This document shows, piece after piece, positions 23,390 to 31,597 of a DNA stretch of 64,000 nt. The position numbers and the translations under genes were made by a program. Below the pieces are notes generated by a model that was not told the origin of the DNA, did no database searches, and worked only from the letters and a program-made list of their open reading frames with translations. Each line of letters opens with the position of its first letter. Position 1 is the stretch's first letter. Source of the DNA: JAUIAI01 sp963732405 (GTDB lineage Bacteria > Pseudomonadota > Gammaproteobacteria > Burkholderiales > Burkholderiaceae_E); the NCBI GenBank assembly GCA_963732405.1, contig CAVSZG010000001.1:1054001-1118000 (forward strand), in the 5' to 3' direction.

Positions 23390-24256
23390 CTAATGGGTTT
23401 GCCTGAACCAGTCGCGCGGCGCCACGCCGTAGCGCTGCTTAAAAGCCTTGGACAGGGCCGTGGCACTGCCGTATCCCACCGAATCGGCGACGGCCTTCAA
23501 CATGCCGCCTGCGCGCAGTTCGGACATGGCCAAGGTAAGCCGCCAGTTGGCGAGATAGTCAGCCGGCGTGGTTCCTGTCGCCCGCTTGAAGACCACGGCA
23601 AACGCGGTGCGCGACATGCCTGCCTGCGCCGCCATGCGCTCCAGAGGCCACGACTCGGCCGGGGCCGAATGCAAGGCGACGAGCAGCCTGGCCAGCCGGG
23701 TATCAGCCAGCCCTGATATGAGCCCGCTGCTCACGCCCGCCGCACCCGGGTGGTCGATCAGCCAGCGCAGCAACTGGATCAGCACGACCTCGAACAGGCG
23801 GTCGGCCAGCAGCCGCGAGCCACAACGAACGCGGTCGGTCTCGGCAAACAACAGGTCCAGCGCAGGCCCCAGACCATCGACCCGGTCAAGTGGCATGAGC
23901 ACGAGGGCCGGCAGCGCCGCCACCAATGGGTTGTGCTCCGCGCCGTCGAAGTCGAGGGTGGCACAGGCGAAATCCGATCCGTCGTGCGGCGGGTTGTGAA
24001 ACGTGTGCATCACCGGGCGAGGGTAGAGCATCAGCGTTGGCTGATCCAGAACGATGCGCGGCGTCAGGCCTTCCGCGGGGCCATGGGTCACCACCAGCTC
24101 GCCCCGGCGTAATACGTGCAGGAAGGCGCGACCCGGCTTCGCCTCGAAGGCCGTCATGCCGCAGAGCGCACCGGCATGAAACAGATGGGCCCGGACGCGG
24201 AAACGGTCCAGAAGACTGGATAGTCGATCGATGCCCGGAGGGGCTATTGCCGCCAT
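23390..24256 (-). CDS. AraC family transcriptional regulator (cupin-type sensor)
   Basis: 288 residues. The N-terminal half (MAAIAPPGIDRLSSLLDRF, then HVLRRGELVVTH and LYPRPVMHTFHNPP) is the cupin-like sensor of the AraC_binding_6 type. The C-terminal half is a double helix-turn-helix: SWPLERMAAQAGMSRTAFAV and AVADSVGYGSATALSKAFKQ, ending YGVAPRDWFR. ATG 24256 gives the family-typical start; upstream codons would enter the divergent promoter. It faces the protoglobin gene across about 130 bp and is the likely regulator of it. Confidence 0.85.
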   Translation of the reverse strand: MAAIAPPGIDRLSSLLDRFRVRAHLFHAGALCGMTAFEAKPGRAFLHVLRRGELVVTHGPAEGLTPRIVLDQPTLMLYPRPVMHTFHNPPHDGSDFACATLDFDGAEHNPLVAALPALVLMPLDRVDGLGPALDLLFAETDRVRCGSRLLADRLFEVVLIQLLRWLIDHPGAAGVSSGLISGLADTRLARLLVALHSAPAESWPLERMAAQAGMSRTAFAVVFKRATGTTPADYLANWRLTLAMSELRAGGMLKAVADSVGYGSATALSKAFKQRYGVAPRDWFRQTH

Positions 24257-24389
24257 GTGATTGAACGCTGGATGGTGTTTCGTGTACGACTCAGCATCTG
24301 TCGTACCGGGATTATGGTCACACTGGAGGCGTTGTGCAACGAAGACCAGGTGCCCGGATTCCAACCCATCAAACCATCAGGAGTCATCC

Positions 24390-25049
24390 ATGAAGTTGCT
24401 GACACTACTCTTTGCCACCACCACGCTGGGTGTGATGGCCAATGCCGGGGCAGCGCCGTCGCGCCATGACGTGCCCGGTTACGCCATGGGCAATTCGACA
24501 CTGGCCCGTGCGCCGTATTCGATGGTCGATCTGGCGGCGCTGCAGAAGTCGATGCTGTTCGGTGCCGAGGACGTGGCAGCGCTACGCCAGAGCAAGGCCA
24601 TCCTGGCTGATCAGACCGAGGCCATCCTCGATGTCTGGTACGGGTTCGTGGCATCGACGCCCGAACTCGTGGTGTTCTTCGGCGACACTCGCACCGGACA
24701 GCCGGATGGCGCCTATCTGGCGGCCGTCAGAAAGCGCTTTGCGATGTGGATTCTGGATACGGCCGATGCGACATACGATCAGGCCTGGCTAGACTGGCAG
24801 TATGAAATCGGCCTGCGCCACAATCGGCGCAAGAAGAATAAGACCGACGGTGCGCATGGCCCCGCCCAGGTGGACTTTCGCTACCTGCCGGCGTTGACCA
24901 TCCCCATCACGACGACCCTCAAGCCCTTTCTGGCCAAGACTGGCGCCTCACCGGCAGCTGTGGAGACCATGCACGCGGCCTGGGTGAAAGCAGTCTTGAT
25001 GCAGGCCATTCTGTGGAGCCACCCGTATGTCAAGGAAGGCGAGTTCTGA
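24390..25049 (+). CDS. Protoglobin with signal peptide (exported haem sensor/oxidase-like globin)
   Basis: 219 residues. After a signal peptide (MKLLTLLFATTTLGVMANAG, cleavage near APS) comes a complete protoglobin domain: QKSMLFGAEDVAALRQSKAI, ILDVWYGFVASTPELVVFF, AYLAAVRKRFAMWILDTAD, and the proximal haem-histidine helix YEIGLRHNRRKKNKTDG, ending LWSHPYVKEGEF. Ribosome site AGGAG precedes the ATG at 24390. Protoglobins are normally cytoplasmic, often joined to signalling domains; a stand-alone exported form is uncommon. It is divergent from an AraC regulator. Confidence 0.85.
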   Translation: MKLLTLLFATTTLGVMANAGAAPSRHDVPGYAMGNSTLARAPYSMVDLAALQKSMLFGAEDVAALRQSKAILADQTEAILDVWYGFVASTPELVVFFGDTRTGQPDGAYLAAVRKRFAMWILDTADATYDQAWLDWQYEIGLRHNRRKKNKTDGAHGPAQVDFRYLPALTIPITTTLKPFLAKTGASPAAVETMHAAWVKAVLMQAILWSHPYVKEGEF

Positions 25050-25306
25050 TTGCCGGCCTGGTGAGCCGGCGCTAAGCCGATGCCAGCAGGAGCGCGCCCC
25101 CCATGGCCGCCTCGACCCGTGTTGGCTCATGCCAGGCAATCGTTAGCCGGCATGACGCGTATGGGAGAATGATTCAGCGACCTGTGGTCTCGTGCCGAAC
25201 CGTGCCTTGGTCCGTTCCGAGGTGCGCAGCCCAGCCAGGCCGGCAGGCCGCGTCGCGGCTGGCCGGGTGGGTAACGTCAATGAGCCTGCGGGCTGGAGAA
25301 TATTCA

Positions 25307-25344
25307 ATGGACAAGATCGGATTCATCGGGCTGGGCCGCATGGG
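25307..25344 (+). pseudogene. 5' fragment of a 3-hydroxyisobutyrate dehydrogenase-like gene (split by IS)
   Basis: ATG at 25307 begins MDKIGFIGLGRMG, the Rossmann GxGxMG motif of beta-hydroxyacid dehydrogenases. The frame is broken after 38 bases by the IS21-family element; the duplicated target CATGGG (25339-25344) is the last gene sequence on this side. Joining it to 28793-29669 restores a 304-codon frame without any added or missing base. The 257 bp upstream (25050-25306) contain no gene; a GCCGGC-N7-GCCGGC hairpin (25052-25070) may end the protoglobin transcript. Confidence 0.85.
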
Positions 25345-25401
25345 TGTAGGTGCCGCTCAGAACGCGCGACTATTTGCCGCTATACGGTGACCGACTGATT
25401 T

Positions 25402-25445
25402 CACGATAAGGCCGGCGGGACTCGAGTCCCGCCGGCCTTATCGTG
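25402..25445. repeat. 44-bp perfect palindrome inside the IS element
   Basis: CACGATAAGGCCGGCGGGACT and its exact reverse complement meet at a central CTCGAG, giving a palindrome with no mismatch and no loop. As RNA it would form a very stable hairpin ending in TTATC rather than a T-run. It lies 57 bp inside the left end of the element. It could insulate the transposase from outside transcription, bind IstA, or be a relic of another insertion. Confidence 0.7.
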
Positions 25446-26136
25446 GCAGCTTGGTCGGGCGGTTTGCTGCGTTGCAGGGGTGACGCGGGTCCGTTCCAGG
25501 CGTACAACGAATCCGCCGATGAGGTGGGGGCAACGCCGGTCAGATTTCGAGGTCAGTCTGGCGTGGCCCCCGGTACCGTGCGTCCGCACAGCCTGCGCAG
25601 TATCGCTGCTGCGTCGGTTCAAGTCCAGCGCTCATCGGCCGGATTGCGCCGATGCCCGAGTCGATACGCCTGTTCCTGTGCGCCCGCTGCCGGTGCCAGG
25701 TGTTCTTGTGCCGCCGATGTGATCGTGGCCAGGTGTATTGCCTTCACGGGTGCGCGGTGGCTGCGCGACGCCAGTCGCGCCTTCAGGCTGCCCACCGCTA
25801 CGCGCACAGTGTCCGGGGCCGAACCTGCAACGCGCTTCGTCAGCGCCGATTTCGCCAGCGCCGCCGTGATGCGACCGTCCAAACGGGCCCGATCGAAGAG
25901 CCCGGACAGAGCGGCGAACTTGTAAAAGTAACGCATCAGGGTTCCCCCGCAGTGCGCGTGCTTGCTCTACTGGCCAGCCCGGCAAGCGTGACGGTTGCAG
26001 CGTCGGTTTCTTGGTCTCCCAATGCGCTGCGCTGTCACGGTTGCGGGAATCAGAGCGCCAGGTTCGTGCGGCGCGGGTTCTTGCCCCCGCTCGAACGTGG
26101 TCGCCGTCCGACTGTGCCCCCCGCCCCAATGCCGCC
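25446..26136. other. Left part of the IS element without a recognised gene
   Basis: Several overlapping open frames exist on both strands, including a 105-codon minus-strand frame at 25619-25936, but none shows a domain I recognise, a convincing ribosome site or a codon pattern that stands out. The istA promoter should lie in the last 150 bp; no clear -35/-10 pair was found. This stretch is the main reason the element exceeds normal IS21 length. Confidence 0.4.
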
Positions 26137-27705
26137 ATGACCATAGACCGTGACACCCAGACCCAGATCCTGCGCTACCACTTCGTGGAGGGCTGGCCGG
26201 TCAACACGATCGCCGCGCAACTGCAGGTGCACCATTCGGTGGTGGACCGGGTGATCTCGCAGGCCGGCCAGCCCAAGAGCGAACGCACCCGGCGCGCCTC
26301 CAAGATCGATCCGTTCGTGCCCTTCATCCTGCAGACCCTGGAGCAGTTCCCTCGCCTGAGCGCCGCGCGCCTGTACGGCATGGTCTGCGCGCGCGGCTAT
26401 CAGGGTGGCGCCAGTCACTTCCGCGCCCGCGTGGCCCAGCTTCGCCCGGCGCGGATCGCCCCGGCCTACCTGCGCCTGCGCACCCTGGCCGGCGAACAAT
26501 GCCAAGTGGACTGGGCCCACTTCGGCCAGGTGCAAATCGGTTCGACCTCGCGCCCGCTGATGGCCTTGGTGATGGTGCTGTCCTACAGCCGGATGCTGTT
26601 CGTGCGCTTTTACCTGAACGCGCGCATGGACAGCTTCCTGGACGGGCACGTGCGAGCCTTCGAGCTGTTTGGTGGCGCGGCCCGCTCGTGCCTGTACGAC
26701 AACTTAAAATCAGCCGTGTTGGAGCGGCGCGCCCAGGCCATCCGATTCAATCCGGCGTTGCTGGAATTGGCGGCTCATTATCGGTTCGAGCCCCGTGCGG
26801 CCGCCCCCGGGCGGGGCAACGAAAAGGGGCGCGTGGAGAGGGCTATTCGGTACCTTCGCCAAGCCTTCTTCGCCGCCCGAATCTGGTCCGATGTGACCGA
26901 TCTGAATGCCCAGGCTCAGGCCTGGTGTTTGAACGAAGCCGCTCAGCGTCCCTGGGCCGAGGGTCCCCAGCGCACCGTCGGACAGGTCTGGCGCGAGGAG
27001 CAAGCGCTGCTGGTCGGCTTGCCCGACACGCCGTTCTTCGCCCAGGAGCTGACCGAAGTGCGCGTGGGCAAGACCCCCTATGTGCGCTTCGATCTGAACG
27101 ACTACACGGTGCCCCACACCCATGTGCACCGCACCCTGACCGTGGCCGCCACCCACGACACCGTTCGCGTGCTCGAGGGGGTACAGGTGCTGGCCTGCCA
27201 TCGGCGCGCCTGGGGGCGCAACGAGTGCGTCGAGCAGCCCGAACATGTCCAGGCGCTGGTGGCCGACAAGCGCCAGGCGCGCGAGCACCGCGCGCAGGAC
27301 CGCCTGGCACTGGCCGCCCCGGCCAGCATCACGTTGCTGGAAACGGCCGCCGCCGCCGGGCGACCGATCACCAGCCTGGTGCGCGAGCTCGATGAATTAC
27401 TCGATCACTACGGCGGGGCCGAATTGCAACTGGCCTGCACCGAGGCGCTGGCCGCCGGCGTGGCCCACACCAACGCCGTGCGCCAGGTGCTCGAGCGCCG
27501 GCGCGATGCGCGCGCCTTGCCCCCGCCGCTGGCCGTGGCCTTGCCCGACGATGCGCGGGTGCGCAACCTGGTGGTCAGACCCGCCTCGCTGGCCGCCTAC
27601 GATCAACTGGGCGCCGCCACGACCGATCCGAACGAGGATCCGAACGCCGACAGTGCGGCTCAGGCCTGGACATCCGAACCCCCTTCTGAGGAGACCTCAT
27701 CATGA
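26137..27705 (+). CDS. istA: IS21-family transposase IstA
   Basis: 522 residues. An N-terminal helix-turn-helix (VNTIAAQLQVHHSVVDRVIS) is followed by the DDE catalytic domain: QVDWAHFGQV holds the first Asp, SCLYDNLKSAV the second, and GNEKGRVERAIRYLRQAF the Glu. The C-terminal part (YVRFDLNDYTVPHTHVHRTL) is the Mu-transposase-like beta-barrel. ATG 26137 gives the MTIDRDTQTQIL start expected for the family; upstream in-frame codons have no domain content. The stop overlaps istB by four bases (ATGA). Confidence 0.93.
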   Translation: MTIDRDTQTQILRYHFVEGWPVNTIAAQLQVHHSVVDRVISQAGQPKSERTRRASKIDPFVPFILQTLEQFPRLSAARLYGMVCARGYQGGASHFRARVAQLRPARIAPAYLRLRTLAGEQCQVDWAHFGQVQIGSTSRPLMALVMVLSYSRMLFVRFYLNARMDSFLDGHVRAFELFGGAARSCLYDNLKSAVLERRAQAIRFNPALLELAAHYRFEPRAAAPGRGNEKGRVERAIRYLRQAFFAARIWSDVTDLNAQAQAWCLNEAAQRPWAEGPQRTVGQVWREEQALLVGLPDTPFFAQELTEVRVGKTPYVRFDLNDYTVPHTHVHRTLTVAATHDTVRVLEGVQVLACHRRAWGRNECVEQPEHVQALVADKRQAREHRAQDRLALAAPASITLLETAAAAGRPITSLVRELDELLDHYGGAELQLACTEALAAGVAHTNAVRQVLERRRDARALPPPLAVALPDDARVRNLVVRPASLAAYDQLGAATTDPNEDPNADSAAQAWTSEPPSEETSS

Positions 27706-28499
27706 CCATGAACGCATCGAACTCGTCGCGCGTACCACTTCGCGAGCGCGCCGCGGCCCTGCAATTGAGCGGCCTGATCGCCCACTGGGATGAACTGCTC
27801 GACACTCAGTCCGATTGGCTGGAAGCCCTGATCACCTGGGAGGAGAACGAGCGCAACGATCGGGGCCTGCGCCGGCGGCTTCGCAACGCGCGCATCGGCC
27901 ACTTCAAACCGATGGCCGACTTCGACTGGGACTGGCCCACCGCCTGCGACCGGACCGCCATCACCGAGTTGATGATCCTGGGCTTCTTGCACGACAAGTC
28001 CAACGTCGTGTTGGTCGGGGGCAACGGCGTGGGTAAGACCATGATCGCGCAGAACCTGGCCCACCAGTGCGTGCTGCGTGGGCGCTCGGCGCTGTTCGCC
28101 AACGCGGCAGCGATGCTCGGCGAACTGGCCGCCCAGGACAGCGACAATGCGCTGCGACGCAAGCTGCGTCACTACACGCGCCCGGATCTGCTCGTGATCG
28201 ACGAAGTCGGGTATCTGTCCTACGGCACGCGCCACGCCGACCTGCTGTTCGAGATCATCAACCGCCGCTACGAGACCAAGTCGACGGTTGTGACGACGAA
28301 TCGACCGTTTGCCGAATGGAACGAGGTGTTCCCCAACGCCGCCTGCGTGGTCTCGATCATCGATCGGCTCGTGCACCATGCCGAGATCATCCAGATCGAG
28401 GGCCAGTCATACCGACACAAGGAAGCCCAGGAGCGCACCGAGCAGCGCAGGGCCGAACGCAAGCGCAAGGCGATGCCCAACCGAGGGCACAAATCATGA
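27702..28499 (+). CDS. istB: IS21-family helper ATPase IstB
   Basis: 265 residues of the IstB/DnaC-like AAA+ family that selects target DNA and activates IstA. Walker A is GGNGVGKTM, Walker B LLVIDEVGYLSYG, sensor 1 TVVTTNRPFAEWNEVF, and the arginine-rich C-terminus (RRAERKRKAM) binds DNA. It overlaps istA by ATGA, and its own stop overlaps a small third frame in the same way. Full-length and apparently functional. Confidence 0.93.
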   Translation: MTMNASNSSRVPLRERAAALQLSGLIAHWDELLDTQSDWLEALITWEENERNDRGLRRRLRNARIGHFKPMADFDWDWPTACDRTAITELMILGFLHDKSNVVLVGGNGVGKTMIAQNLAHQCVLRGRSALFANAAAMLGELAAQDSDNALRRKLRHYTRPDLLVIDEVGYLSYGTRHADLLFEIINRRYETKSTVVTTNRPFAEWNEVFPNAACVVSIIDRLVHHAEIIQIEGQSYRHKEAQERTEQRRAERKRKAMPNRGHKS

Positions 28500-28708
28500 T
28501 CTCGCGTCTGGTCATCTACACCGACTGGAATGCCCAGCAGGCCCACGCGACGATCGAACTCCTGAAGACCTTGCTGACCGAGATCGTCGACATCCATGGG
28601 GAACAAATCCGGCGTCACCGCGGCGCCATCGTAGAACCTAGCACCGAAATCGACACGCAGCTATCCCTTGAACTGGAACCCTACCGGGCGGAACAAACAC
28701 CGTTCTGA
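28496..28708 (+). CDS. Small hypothetical protein downstream of istB
   Basis: 70 residues beginning MISRLVIYTDWNAQQAHATI. It starts inside the istB stop codon (ATGA overlap), the same coupling used between istA and istB, which argues for real translation. The N-terminal half is predicted helical (ATIELLKTLLTEIVDIHGEQ) and the tail acidic. I do not recognise a family. It ends 78 bp before the right end of the element, leaving only the subterminal repeats. Confidence 0.5.
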   Translation: MISRLVIYTDWNAQQAHATIELLKTLLTEIVDIHGEQIRRHRGAIVEPSTEIDTQLSLELEPYRAEQTPF

Positions 28709-28792
28709 CGATCAGCATCGTCGAAATCCGCGTTGCCGCCCTCAGCAATAGCGGCGAATATCCGCGGATTTACGCCGTCGTTAACACATGGG

Positions 28793-29669
28793 CAAGGGCA
28801 TGGCGGCGAATCTGCGCAAGAAGGGTTTCGCGCTGATGGTTCTCGATGTCAATCCGCAGCCGGTTGCCGAGCTGGTGGCGCTCGGCGCCGTAGACGGCCA
28901 GTCGGCCGCGAACATTGCCCGCCACTGCAGTGTGGTGATCACGATGTTGCCGACCGCGGTCGAAGTGGAGCAGGTGGCGGCCGGTGCCGAGGGCGTGTTT
29001 GCGCATGCGGCAAAAGGCAGCGTGCTGATGGATATGAGCACGATCGATCCGCTGGCCACCGATCGCCTGCAGGCGGCCGCGCTGGCGCGGGGCCTGTCCG
29101 TCGTCGACGCGCCGGTGGGACGCCTGGCCGAGCATGCCGATCGGGGCGAATCCTTGTTCATGGTCGGTGCCAGCGACGCCGACTTCACGCGCGTGAAGCC
29201 CCTGCTCGATGCGATGGGCACCACCGTCTACCACTGCGGCGGGGTTGGTAGCGGCGGGCGCACCAAACTGGTCAACAACTTCGTCGCGATCACCCTTACC
29301 GAGGTGAACGCCGAAGCGCTGGCGCTGTCGCAACGCTTCGGTCTCGACCTGAGCAAGACCCTCGCTGTGCTGCTCGGCACCTCGGCGACCAACGGGCAGT
29401 TGCGCATGAACTTTCCGAACAAGGTGCTGGCCGACGACACCACGCCAGGCTTCACCATCGATCTGGCCCACAAGGATCTCGGCCTGGTGATGGGCGCCGC
29501 CCACGCCGTCAAGGTGCCCATGCCGGTGGCGGCAGCCGTATTCGAGTCGTACAGCCGCGCGCGAGCCAACGGATACGGGGATATCGATTTCTCGGGCATG
29601 GCCGATGTGGTCTGCGATGGCGCGAAGATTCCGCGCGCACGGGTGCCGCACGGGTGGAAGCTGGATTAA
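28793..29669 (+). pseudogene. 3' part of the split 3-hydroxyisobutyrate dehydrogenase-like gene
   Basis: Continues the dehydrogenase from KGMAANLRKKGF through VVITMLPTAVEVEQV, the substrate-site VDAPVGRLAEHADRGESLFM, the catalytic-lysine helix GSGGRTKLVNNFVAITLTEV and the C-terminal helical domain to VPHGWKLD. All motifs except the first strand of the Rossmann fold are intact. An ATG at 28788, formed by the target duplication, could give a truncated product lacking the GxGxMG loop, which would not bind NAD(P) normally. The insertion looks recent, since the coding part shows no decay. Confidence 0.85.
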
Positions 29670-29736
29670 GCGGCGGCCTGGCCCTCTCGTCGTCCACCGG
29701 ACAACGCCAAGCTGGACTGTCGCGCCCTGAGCTTCT

Positions 29737-31581
29737 CTAGGCCATTGTCAACACAACGCTCGTTTGCTCGGCCACTGCGCGGTCGAGCAAAGCCTGAGCG
29801 GGTGCCGGCCTGCCCAGCCCGTAGCCCTGTCCGGTATCGCAGCCGAGCGCGCAGAGCGCCTCGCGCTGCGCATCGGTTTCGATGCCTTCGGCGGTGACCG
29901 ACAGCCCGAGGCTGTGCGCCATCTGCACCACGGCCTTCACGAGATTCACATTACGAGGATCGGTCTGCATGTCGCGCACAAAGCTGCGATCAACCTTGAG
30001 CACTGACACCGGGAAGCTGCGCAGATAGGCCAGTGAGGAATAACCGGTGCCGAAGTCGTCGATGGCCAGGGTCACGCCCAGCGCTCGAAGGTCGGACAAC
30101 ACCCCCAGGCTTTGTTCACTGTCGGCCATGAGCGTGCCTTCGGTCAGTTCGAGCTGCAGCCGCGACGGTGAAAGGCCGGAACGGTGCAGGGCCAGGCGAA
30201 CCTGATCAACGAAGTCGCTCTGACGGGCGAACTGCAATGGCGAAACATTTACCGAGACCAGTTCAAGGTTGGCGCCCGCCGCCTGCCAGCGCATCATCTG
30301 GTGGCAGGCCTCTTCCAGCACCCATGAACCCACGGCATGGATCAGGCCCATTTCCTCGAGCAGGCTGATGAATTCGACGGGCGGCACCAGGCCACGCTGC
30401 GGATGCTGCCAGCGCAGCAGCGCTTCACTGCCCGCGAGCCGGCCAGTCTTCAGGTCGATGAACGGTTGATAATGCAGCACGAACTCGTGTCGATCGAGAG
30501 CGCCGCGAAGATCCTCTTCGATCTGCAGGCGGCGCAGCACGGTTTCTTCCATCGTGTCCTGGTACACGCGTCCGGCATTGCGACCAGAGGCCTTGGCATG
30601 CAGCATTGCCGTATCGGCGCAGGCCAGCAGTCGATCGGGGTCGTCGCCATTGTCGGGAAATTCGGCCACTCCCACACTACAGCCCAGGTGCCATTGACGG
30701 TCACCCACGGTGAACGGGTCCTTGAACCGGGACAGCACCTTGTCGGCGAGCGCAACGGCCGCGCCTTCAGGCGCTTCGATCAGAATCGCAAATTCATCAC
30801 CCGAGAGCCTTGCAAACACATCGTCGGCACGCAGACTGGCGGCCAGGCGATCGGCCACGGCCTTGAGCGCCTCATCGCCCGCATCATGGCCCAGTGAATC
30901 ATTGATGCTCTTGAATCGATCCAGGTCGATATACAGCACCGCGAGCCGTCGCTGCTCGCGTCTGGCCAGGGTCACGCCCTCGGCCAACAGACGGCGGAAT
31001 GCATCACGGTTGTACAACCCGGTCAGATCGTCGTGAAAAGCCTTGTGTTCGAGCTCCCGCTCCACGTTACGCAGTCGTTCGATCGGCAGTCGGGTTAGCA
31101 TCCAGGCGAGACTCAGGCTGACGCCCAGACAGGCCAGGGCAGTCATCAGCGCCTTGCGCACTTCACCGCGCAGCGAGCGGTGCAACTCGACATGGCCAAC
31201 CACCTGGCCACTGTCGTACAGGGGCTCCGCGTGCATGATGGTGGGCCAGGGCAACAGGGCCGATCGGCCATTGTCGGCGAGTGAATCGCCTTTGGCGTCC
31301 ACGATCCGCCGAAAATCGTCTCGGCTCTCGGACAGCAGATCCTGGGCGACATCCTCTTGCAGCCGATAACCCTCGAAGATCCACATCTGCGGATTCTCCG
31401 TGACGCGTTGGCCGACGGTATGCGCTCTTGCGGTGGCATCCGCGGCCAGGCTGCCACGGTGAAAGTGCACCGCGAAGGCGTATTGCGAGGCCGGCAGTGC
31501 CAGTCCCATCAGGAAGGCTGCGCTCCATACCAGCAACTGCAGGATGGAGGCTGCCGTTCGAGGGCGAAGCAGCTTTCTCAC
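29737..31581 (-). CDS. Membrane GGDEF/EAL cyclic-di-GMP protein (A)
   Basis: 614 residues: two membrane helices (about 13-33 and 143-163) enclosing a periplasmic sensor of about 110 residues, then a GGDEF domain (DDLTGLYNRDAF, YIDLDRFKSINDSLGHDAGD, active loop RLSGDEFAIL) and an EAL domain (SEALLRWQHPQRG, SVNVSPLQFA, TEGTLMADSE, IDDFGTGYSSLAYL, KVDRSFV, AEGIETDAQ). The active loop reads SGDEF, a variant that is sometimes still active. EAL residues for metal binding and catalysis look complete, so it may degrade or make c-di-GMP. It sits 16 bp after a periplasmic binding protein gene. Confidence 0.9.
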   Translation of the reverse strand: MRKLLRPRTAASILQLLVWSAAFLMGLALPASQYAFAVHFHRGSLAADATARAHTVGQRVTENPQMWIFEGYRLQEDVAQDLLSESRDDFRRIVDAKGDSLADNGRSALLPWPTIMHAEPLYDSGQVVGHVELHRSLRGEVRKALMTALACLGVSLSLAWMLTRLPIERLRNVERELEHKAFHDDLTGLYNRDAFRRLLAEGVTLARREQRRLAVLYIDLDRFKSINDSLGHDAGDEALKAVADRLAASLRADDVFARLSGDEFAILIEAPEGAAVALADKVLSRFKDPFTVGDRQWHLGCSVGVAEFPDNGDDPDRLLACADTAMLHAKASGRNAGRVYQDTMEETVLRRLQIEEDLRGALDRHEFVLHYQPFIDLKTGRLAGSEALLRWQHPQRGLVPPVEFISLLEEMGLIHAVGSWVLEEACHQMMRWQAAGANLELVSVNVSPLQFARQSDFVDQVRLALHRSGLSPSRLQLELTEGTLMADSEQSLGVLSDLRALGVTLAIDDFGTGYSSLAYLRSFPVSVLKVDRSFVRDMQTDPRNVNLVKAVVQMAHSLGLSVTAEGIETDAQREALCALGCDTGQGYGLGRPAPAQALLDRAVAEQTSVVLTMA

Positions 31582-31597
31582 GGCGTTCTCCGGGGCA

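Larger units (their letters stand above)
25345..28786 (+). mobile_element. IS21-family insertion element, 3,442 bp
   Basis: It carries istA and istB and is bounded by a 6-bp direct repeat CATGGG (25339-25344 and 28787-28792), in the range known for IS21 elements. The ends start TGTAGG and finish TAACA, giving the TG...CA ends. Over the first 45 or so bases the two ends align at the same offset as an imperfect inverted repeat, best around ATT(T/C)GCCGCTAT. It is longer than usual for the family (2-2.6 kb) because about 800 bp precede istA and a small third reading frame follows istB. Precise removal restores the interrupted dehydrogenase. Confidence 0.86.

Noticed and set aside
25619..25936. 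A 105-codon minus-strand frame inside the IS element, considered as an accessory gene.
   Set aside because: No recognised domain, weak start context, and overlapping frames on the other strand of equal quality.
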